A DNA stretch of 21,574 bases, from contig DAYH01000003.1 in assembly GCA_002506825.1 (NCBI GenBank), positions 1 through 21,574 of the forward strand, written 5' to 3'. The notes under the pieces are model-generated. The model did no database searches. It was not told the DNA's origin and worked only from the letters and a program-made list of their open reading frames with translations. How positions within the stretch are numbered: position 1 is the first letter of the stretch; each line of letters begins with the position of its first letter. The translations under genes were made by a program, and so were the position numbers. The DNA is from Euryarchaeota archaeon UBA103. GTDB lineage: Archaea; Thermoplasmatota; Poseidoniia; Poseidoniales; Thalassarchaeaceae. Positions 17,185-21,574 of this stretch are shown here, in pieces.

Positions 17185-17215
17185 GCGTTATCAGTGTGGG
17201 CCACTTGGGACGTTT

Positions 17216-17872
17216 ATGTCCAGAATTTCTAACCAAGCATCTTCCATCATTCTGTTCGGCCCTCCCGGAGCTGGAAAGGGAACTCAAGCAGTAAAAATTA
17301 GTCAAACTACAGGCAAACCACAGATTTCTACTGGCGATATGCTTAGAGAAGCTGTAAAGGGGGGTACTGATTTGGGGAACGAGGCCAAGGGATATATGGA
17401 AGGCGGATTACTAGTGCCCGACTCGATAATTATTGGACTGATATCTGAGAGGCTCAAACAACCAGATGCATCAGAAGGGGTTCTTTTTGATGGTTTTCCA
17501 CGGACTATTGCTCAAGCAGAGGAACTATCCAGAATTGCTAAAGTATCAACGGTCATAATGATACAAGTACCGGATGAGGATATCGTAGAGAGAATCGTTG
17601 GAAGGAGGATGGACCCAGAAACTGGAGATATTTTCCATGTCAAGTTCCGACCCGCTCCAGATGAAATAGTTACTAGACTTATCCAGAGGAAGGACGACAA
17701 TGAAGAAACTGTTAGAAGTAGGCTTAATGCATATCATCTACAGACAAAACCTCTCTCTGAATGGTATTCCAGCCTGTCTGAAAGTTCCGATTTGAGGGTA
17801 ATATCCGTAGATGGCAGAGGCAGTATAGAGCATGTCTCTGAATCCATAAGGCGAGAACTAGAGGTGTTCTGA
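17216..17872 (+). CDS. adk: Adenylate kinase (bacterial/eukaryotic-type)
   Basis: Catalyses ATP + AMP = 2 ADP. The protein has 218 residues from the ATG at 17216. The open frame runs further upstream, but that part overlaps the subtilase gene and makes no family sense. Motifs: P-loop GPPGAGKGT (15-23), ISTGDMLREA (37-46) for AMP binding, DGFPRTIAQAE (92-102), the LID with GRRMDPETGDIFHVKFRPAP, and a C-terminal VRSRLNAYHLQTKPL. The LID lacks the four zinc cysteines. This is the family common in bacteria rather than the AdkA of many archaea, so it was probably acquired by transfer in the lineage. It follows the subtilase after 31 nt. Its TGA directly abuts the TTG of rnp4, which suggests co-transcription. 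Confidence 0.95.
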   Translation: MSRISNQASSIILFGPPGAGKGTQAVKISQTTGKPQISTGDMLREAVKGGTDLGNEAKGYMEGGLLVPDSIIIGLISERLKQPDASEGVLFDGFPRTIAQAEELSRIAKVSTVIMIQVPDEDIVERIVGRRMDPETGDIFHVKFRPAPDEIVTRLIQRKDDNEETVRSRLNAYHLQTKPLSEWYSSLSESSDLRVISVDGRGSIEHVSESIRRELEVF

Positions 17873-18187
17873 TTGCCGAGAAGATCTAGGAGAAAATCAC
17901 ACTCTAGAAAAAAACTAGCTTCCGAGGCCGTCAACGATCTGTATGACGTTCTCAATGAAAACAAAGATCACGATATTTCTAACTCGGCAGCTAAATTAAT
18001 TCTCAGAATAGGTAAGAAACACGGTACTAGAGTCAGAAATTACAATGGCATTACAATTTGTAGATCCTGTAGCATAGCCATGGTCCCAGGGAGAAACTCC
18101 ACCGTTAGGATTCGCTCCAAGGTAGTCAAGTACACATGTGGGGTATGCGGCAGAGTCAAAACCATAGGCCCTTCGTTCGTAATGTAA
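17873..18187 (+). CDS. rnp4: Ribonuclease P protein component 4 (Rpp21/Rpr2 family)
   Basis: A zinc-binding protein subunit of archaeal RNase P, which removes tRNA 5' leaders. It works with Rpp29 at the specificity side of the RNA. The 104-residue product has a very basic N-terminus (MPRRSRRKSHSRKK), a helical segment, and then the Rpp21 zinc ribbon with Cys63, Cys66, Cys89 and Cys92 around the phrase CRSCSIAMVPGRNSTVRI. The start is TTG at 17873, directly after the adk stop. No ATG lies before the conserved core, so the TTG is needed. The length is normal for the archaeal family. The gene for a CRM RNA-binding protein follows after 4 nt, an arrangement also known in other archaea. Confidence 0.92.
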   Translation: MPRRSRRKSHSRKKLASEAVNDLYDVLNENKDHDISNSAAKLILRIGKKHGTRVRNYNGITICRSCSIAMVPGRNSTVRIRSKVVKYTCGVCGRVKTIGPSFVM

Positions 18188-18191
18188 TAGC

Positions 18192-18464
18192 ATGTCAAAA
18201 ATTCCAAGCAGGGTAATTAGAGAGTCTTCGGATTCAGAACTACCAATAACAGTCAGGATAGGGAAATCAGGAGTGGTAGATTCTGTTATAGAGGAGCTGA
18301 AAAATCAACTATCAAGCAGGTCAATAGTTAAAATTAAGCTCAATCGAGGAATTGCAAATGGTTCTTCCGAAAGAACAGAAATATTCTCCTCTTTAGCCAC
18401 CAAGACATCTTCGATTATTTCATTCAGCCGAGGCAATATAGTGGTTCTCTGGTCAGGTAAATAA
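18192..18464 (+). CDS. CRM-domain (CRS1/YhbY) RNA-binding protein
   Basis: A 90-residue single-domain protein of the YhbY family, whose members associate with pre-ribosomal particles or structured RNA. Visible features are an N-terminal basic patch, the RNA-binding loop RIGKSGVVDSVIEEL (GxxG type, about 22-36), SIVKIKLNRG on the next strand, and a C-terminal SSLATKTSSIISFSRGNIVVLWSGK where the family usually reads GxxVLYR. The start is ATG at 18192, 4 nt after rnp4, so the two are probably one transcript. Archaeal Rpp21-YhbY pairs often continue into S19e. Here the next gene is a transporter with its own promoter. Confidence 0.88.
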   Translation: MSKIPSRVIRESSDSELPITVRIGKSGVVDSVIEELKNQLSSRSIVKIKLNRGIANGSSERTEIFSSLATKTSSIISFSRGNIVVLWSGK

Positions 18465-18493
18465 TACCAGAAGTTTCTGTATCTACGTCAGTG

Positions 18494-18502
18494 ATATATT
18501 TA
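18494..18502 (+). promoter_or_regulatory. TATA box for the ion transporter gene
   Basis: ATATATTTA centred at 18498 lies about 28 bp before the ATG at 18526. That is the spacing expected if transcription begins at or next to the start codon, i.e. a leaderless mRNA. This supports the ATG at 18526 over the upstream in-frame TTG at 18511, and shows the transporter is a separate transcription unit. Confidence 0.55.
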
Positions 18503-18525
18503 CGTGTAATTTGTCTCGAAGTGTC

Positions 18526-20064
18526 ATGCTGGTTACTAGGGCTCTCGCTGCAACCTCTGATTCTGGAGCGTGGTCGCCTGCTGAAATGCCCGAATGGGCC
18601 GTCCCTGCTGCCTTTGGCATTCTCACCATCGTCTACGCCCTGATAGTCTTCGAGATTGTCCATAGGGCCCTTGCCGCGGCCATTGGGGGGATAGTGGCCG
18701 TCATCACCCTACACCTCATAGGAAACGGGCCGGATTTAGGAACTGTAGTGACTTGGATAGATGAAGAGACAATAGGACTCCTAATTGGGATGATGGTAAT
18801 TGTCGATATCCTCGGGAAGACTGGAGTATTCGAATGGGCCGCGGTTCAAGCATATGCTTTGAGTGGTGGATCTATCTGGAGACTTTCTGTCATACTCTGC
18901 ACAATAACGGCTGTATTCTCAGCATTTTTGGACAATGTGACCACAATACTCCTTATCGTGCCCGTCACCATACAGATAGCCAAGGTTCTGAATCTAGAAC
19001 CAATACCATTGATTATCGCCGAGGTAATGTTCTCTAATATCGGAGGAGCTGCAACACAAATTGGAGATCCGCCAAACATCATAATAGGTGCGCAATTATC
19101 TTCTCAGGCACTTTCTGGAACGGTACTTGACAGCCAGGGAATAGCTTTCATCGACTTCATAATTCATGTCGGTCCTGCAGTAGTGATCGCCATGGCGCCA
19201 TCATTCTGGCTCCTGTCAAAGTTAGAGTCCGAAGGACTTTCAGGAGAGAGGCATCGCAATGTAGATCTCCTTCGTCTGAGGTATAATATCAAGGATGTAG
19301 AACTATTGAAGAAATCCGGTTTTATCCTAATCCTGGTTATTCTGGCATTTTTCGCCCACTCCAGCTTTCACCATCCACTACTTACTGTTGCTACTATAGC
19401 CATTGGAGGGGCGGTTTTGATGCTTCTTGTCACTTCCCCTCATCATGTCGAAGAACAACTAGATTCCGTTGAGTGGACCACGATAATTTTCTTCGCAGGA
19501 CTATTCATCATGATCCACGGACTAGAATACATGGGCTTAATCGATGCAATCGCTACGGGAATTTCAGACACCATATCGCAAGCTTCTGAGAAGAATAGGC
19601 TGATGGTAGCAGTCCTACTTCTTCTATGGGTGTCTGCTATTGCATCTGCCTTCATTGACAACATACCATACACAGCAACAATGGTGCCAGTAGTAATCGA
19701 GTTGGCCAGTGATCCAGACCTCAACTTACAACTAGGGCCACTCGCATGGGCACTGGCTCTCGGGGCTTGCCTAGGAGGAAATGGTACAATAATAGGCGCC
19801 TCAGCAAACGTTGTAGCAGCAGGATTAGCGGAAGAGGCAGGGCATGACATCTCATTCAATACATTCTTCAAGACCGGATTCCCAATAATGCTCTTGAGTG
19901 TCGCTCTAGCTACTGTGTATTGTGTAGTTAGATACGCGATAGACTGGCCAAATGAAATGGTTAAGTGGGTCATTATAGTTGCTATGATGATAGGGTCACT
20001 TTCACTTTTGCCAGCAATATACGGAAACGCCCCTACTGAAGGTGCGCACTTCGAGGCAGAGTAA
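18526..20064 (+). CDS. Ion transporter of the NhaD/ArsB/P-protein family, probably a Na+/H+ antiporter
   Basis: A polytopic membrane transporter of 512 residues from the chosen ATG, or 517 from TTG at 18511. It has around ten to twelve hydrophobic segments and the two inverted halves of the ion-transporter superfamily. The first half carries FSAFLDNVTTILLIVPVT followed by FSNIGGAATQIGDPPNIIIG. The second carries ASAFIDNIPYTATMVPVV followed by LGGNGTIIGASANVVAAG. The paired (F/I)DN and GDPPN / GASAN loops are typical of NhaD, ArsB and the eukaryotic OCA2 P protein. Sodium/proton exchange is the most likely activity given a marine host, but arsenite or another anion cannot be excluded from sequence. 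The expression unit is set by the TATA box at 18494. Confidence 0.88.
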   Translation: MLVTRALAATSDSGAWSPAEMPEWAVPAAFGILTIVYALIVFEIVHRALAAAIGGIVAVITLHLIGNGPDLGTVVTWIDEETIGLLIGMMVIVDILGKTGVFEWAAVQAYALSGGSIWRLSVILCTITAVFSAFLDNVTTILLIVPVTIQIAKVLNLEPIPLIIAEVMFSNIGGAATQIGDPPNIIIGAQLSSQALSGTVLDSQGIAFIDFIIHVGPAVVIAMAPSFWLLSKLESEGLSGERHRNVDLLRLRYNIKDVELLKKSGFILILVILAFFAHSSFHHPLLTVATIAIGGAVLMLLVTSPHHVEEQLDSVEWTTIIFFAGLFIMIHGLEYMGLIDAIATGISDTISQASEKNRLMVAVLLLLWVSAIASAFIDNIPYTATMVPVVIELASDPDLNLQLGPLAWALALGACLGGNGTIIGASANVVAAGLAEEAGHDISFNTFFKTGFPIMLLSVALATVYCVVRYAIDWPNEMVKWVIIVAMMIGSLSLLPAIYGNAPTEGAHFEAE

Positions 20065-20089
20065 AGGATAACTGCGACAGCATCAAGAC

Positions 20090-20464
20090 ATGATGCCCCG
20101 AGCCACTATTATGAGGGTGTGTGCGGTTTGCGGGATGGCGACTCGTTCCGGTATTTGCCTAACATGCGGAACAGAAGAAGAAGAGAAAATAATCGCCGGC
20201 GTAACAGATAAACAACCGATTAACGAATTTGAAAAAACGACTCTCCCATTCGATCTCCAAGAGTCAAATAGGAGAAAACTCAAAACTCCAGTTTTCGGGC
20301 TTGAAGCCTCCCCTGAATATCAAGGAAACAAAAAAACCCCTGAAAACATCGAAAAATCAGGTTTTACTCATAATCTTCCATTTGGATTCAAAGATGCACC
20401 CGATGCGACTCCTTCGGATCAGCTAATATTTGGACTCTCTGACGCCCCGGGGGATGAAGAATAA
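20090..20464 (+). CDS. Small zinc-ribbon protein with four repeats of an FGLxDAP-type peptide
   Basis: A short hydrophilic protein of 124 residues from ATG 20090. ATGs at 20093 and 20111 are alternatives, and the last would start MRVCAVCGMATRSG directly. TAAAGGATA at 20062-20070 could be a TATA box for a leaderless start near 20090. Cys11-x2-Cys14 and Cys23-x2-Cys26 form a compact treble-clef or ribbon-type zinc site. The rest looks disordered and carries four related peptides: LPFDLQES (52-59), PVFGLEASP (67-75), LPFGFKDAP (96-104) and LIFGLSDAP (112-120). The charge is acidic at the C-terminus. Repeated short peptides on a disordered tail usually mean multivalent docking to a partner. I do not recognise the family. 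Confidence 0.7.
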   Translation: MMPRATIMRVCAVCGMATRSGICLTCGTEEEEKIIAGVTDKQPINEFEKTTLPFDLQESNRRKLKTPVFGLEASPEYQGNKKTPENIEKSGFTHNLPFGFKDAPDATPSDQLIFGLSDAPGDEE

Positions 20465-20478
20465 CCGTGGTACTGAGA

Positions 20479-20511
20479 GATGTTTTCACTATGATATGAA
20501 AGCCAAACATC
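20479..20511. repeat. Inverted repeat between the zinc-ribbon gene and the 23S promoter
   Basis: GATGTTT at 20479-20485 pairs with AAACATC at 20505-20511. Inside it TCA (20486-20488) can pair with TGA (20497-20499). It lies 15 bp after the zinc-ribbon gene's stop codon and just upstream of the TATA box, so it could be that gene's transcript end or an upstream regulatory site. No T-run follows, so termination is uncertain. Confidence 0.35.
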
Positions 20512-20520
20512 CCGGTTACT

Positions 20521-20528
20521 TCATATAC
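20521..20528 (+). promoter_or_regulatory. TATA box for the RNA / 23S transcription unit
   Basis: TCATATAC, preceded by a purine/pyrimidine mix that could serve as BRE. Archaeal spacing would place the transcription start near 20547-20551, about 180 nt before mature 23S. No other TATA-like box of this quality occurs between here and the 23S start. Confidence 0.5.
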
Positions 20529-20548
20529 CGAATGTAGGTCGCGGGCAT

Positions 20549-20729
20549 GCTTAGAGTGCTCCTTGGTACAGTCGTGTATCAGGGTAAGAAGGTTGAGGCC
20601 GCTACGCCCTGCGGGGAGACGCAGTGGCCAGAGAAACCTGAATTGATATGCCTGGAATACCAGAGGAACCGCTTCTTCACTTGTGGAGAGGCGGTTAAAA
20701 CTCACACAGGTGGGTATGTGGAATCACAA
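20549..20729 (+). ncRNA. Structured RNA segment with a kink-turn, upstream of 23S rRNA (leader or separate ncRNA)
   Basis: The segment folds into several helices that can be read by eye. (a) 20574-20581 pairs with 20644-20651: 8 bp, two G-U. (b) An internal loop of 8 and 4 nt follows, then AGGTT/AACCT. (c) Next is an exact kink-turn: GGTT-GA-GGCC (20591-20600) opposite GGCC-AGA-GA-AACC (20626-20638), with a 3-nt bulge and tandem G-A pairs between two helices. (d) CTGG/CCAG lies at 20652-20663 and stacks directly on (a). (e) A 13-bp hairpin with a CTTG loop spans 20667-20696. (f) A 6-bp hairpin spans 20700-20715. Kink-turns are L7Ae targets in archaea. An 8/4-nt pocket 5 bp below a kink-turn recalls H/ACA guides, but no clear ACA box follows. 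It may be the pre-23S leader. A 61-codon ORF (20547-20732) overlaps but is probably fortuitous. Confidence 0.55.
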
Positions 20730-21574
20730 TGATGCTACAACCCGACTGGGGGATGGCTCGGCTCGAGAGCCGAAGAAGGTCGTGACAAGCTGCGATAAGT
20801 CGCGGGGAGAGGCATGAATCTCATGGATCCGCGAATTGCTGAATTGGACCTCCTGGCACTCAGTGCCATTCCTCGATATAAAGAAGGAAAGGGAACCCCC
20901 CGAACTGAAGCATCTCAGTAGGGGGAGGAATAGAAATCAAAAGAGATTCCGTTAGTAGTGGCGAATGAAAACGGAATAGGACAAACCGAATCCCCTTGGG
21001 AAACCTTGGGGAGATGTGGGGTAAGGATCGTCTGTAGCCTAATTCTAGGAAGTGGAAGTCGTCCTGGGACGGCGCACCATAGAGGGTGAAAGTCCCGTAT
21101 ACGTACTAGATATGGCCAAGTGATGAATCCAGAGTAGCGTGCGTTGGATATCGCGCGTGAATGTGGGAGGCAGTTACTTCCAATCCTAAATACTACTCGA
21201 GACCGATAGTTGACAAGTAGCGTGAGCGAAAGCTGAAAAGTATCCTTAGCGGGATGTGAAAAGATCCTGAAACCAGTCGGGAACAAGCTGAATAGGCGTG
21301 AAAGCGAAGATATGAGCAGCGTCTATTCGTGCGTTTCGAAAAATGCCCCTGGGAGTTCTGATTATTGGCGAGGTTAAGCAGTTGATCTGCGAAGCCGAAG
21401 GGAAACCGAAAGGTCCGCAGCCGCGTAAGCGGTCAGGGACTGGGTGTGCTCGCCCGAAGTCAATAGTGGGAGACCTGAAGCCTATCGATCTATGCCTGGC
21501 CAGATTGAAGCCCGAGGAAACTTGGGTGGAGGATCGAACCGTTGCTGATGTGCAAATCGCTCGGACGAGCTGGG
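20730..21574 (+). rRNA. 23S rRNA: 23S ribosomal RNA, 5' portion, runs off the window
   Basis: Archaeal large-subunit rRNA, about the first 845 nt. Directly recognisable conserved stretches are GGGGGATGGCTCGGCTC near 20748, GACAAGCTGCGATAAG near 20783, AGTAGTGGCGAATGAAAACGG near 20954, ATAGAGGGTGAAAGTCCCGTA near 21080 and AGTAGCGTGAGCGAAAGCTG near 21217. Aligning GGATGG with the E. coli GGTGGATG block puts the mature 5' end at about 20726-20733; 20730 is my estimate. No 16S gene, tRNA-Ala or other rRNA operon element lies upstream. The preceding gene is the zinc-ribbon ORF. The 23S is therefore unlinked from 16S on its 5' side, as is well known for Thermoplasma. The gene is truncated only by the window edge. 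Confidence 0.95.

Noticed and set aside
16299..17204. 301-codon antisense ORF inside the subtilase gene
   Set aside because: Its product is Ser/Thr-rich low complexity, mirrored from the codon usage of the sense strand, with no recognisable motif. The sense protein is well supported through this region.
20574..20663. Classical H/ACA pseudouridylation guide
   Set aside because: The helix-pocket-helix-kink-turn layout fits, but there is no ACA directly after the basal stem. ATA at 20657-20659 lies inside another hairpin loop. Not called as such; reported only as a kink-turn RNA.
20547..20732. 61-codon ORF upstream of 23S with several Cys and Trp residues
   Set aside because: It covers the helices of the structured RNA, including both arms of the 13-bp hairpin and the kink-turn, and stops at the 23S 5' end. 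The RNA reading explains the sequence better, though comparative data could reverse this.
20915..21286. Minus-strand ORF inside the 23S gene
   Set aside because: It lies wholly in conserved rRNA sequence, so its open frame is fortuitous.
1..21574. CRISPR arrays, insertion sequences, phage genes and tRNA genes
   Set aside because: I looked for regularly spaced direct repeats, transposase-like ORFs, integrases and tRNA T-loop (GGTTCRAA) patterns. GGTTCCGAA near 12436 belongs to a leader hairpin, with no cloverleaf around it.

Overview
The window looks like a piece of a euryarchaeal chromosome, most likely Marine Group II (Poseidoniales) or a close relative in the Thermoplasmatota. Archaeal markers include S15 of the S15P/S13e type, an archaeal-type glutamyl-tRNA synthetase and PheT, type II GAPDH, RNase P subunit Rpp21 and an archaeal 23S rRNA. 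TATA boxes lie about 25-28 nt ahead of several starts. Three features point to this group in particular: very long secreted proteins with CARDB-like repeats and one TM anchor, a bacterial-type adenylate kinase, and a 23S gene with no 16S upstream of it. The taxonomic call is an inference from gene content, not from a tree.

Layout. (1) 1-1155, plus strand: the 3' end of the S15 gene, then an unrecognised 286-aa protein where many archaea carry a RecJ/DHH nuclease. (2) 1156-11190, minus strand: a compact block transcribed in the order GXGXG glutamate-synthase-like protein, pheT, a CARDB-like secreted membrane protein, rnhB (4-bp ATGA overlap), gltX, and a signal-peptide/3-TM/zinc-ribbon protein. 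Its last stop codon abuts the stop of the 286-aa gene with no spacer. (3) 11191-11315: a divergent promoter region. (4) 11316-20464, plus strand: type II GAPDH, a 1577-residue membrane-anchored subtilase, adk, rnp4 (Rpp21), a YhbY/CRM RNA-binding protein, an NhaD/ArsB/P-protein family ion transporter, and a small zinc-ribbon protein with a repeated FGLxDAP-type peptide. (5) 20465-20729: a TATA box and a folded RNA segment that includes a consensus kink-turn. (6) About 20730 to the window end: the 5' part of 23S rRNA.

How it fits together. Most genes serve translation and RNA metabolism: S15, GluRS, PheRS beta, RNase P protein, the CRM protein, RNase HII and 23S. Central metabolism is represented by GAPDH, Adk and the glutamate-synthase-like protein. 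Large cell-surface proteins are interleaved with these. I see no mobile element, CRISPR array, tRNA gene or phage gene.

The least explained parts are the kink-turn RNA immediately upstream of 23S, the FGLxDAP repeat protein, the rearranged GltB-like protein with no cluster cysteines, the subtilase with Asp in place of the oxyanion Asn, and paired perfect inverted repeats over the promoter and start codon of that subtilase.
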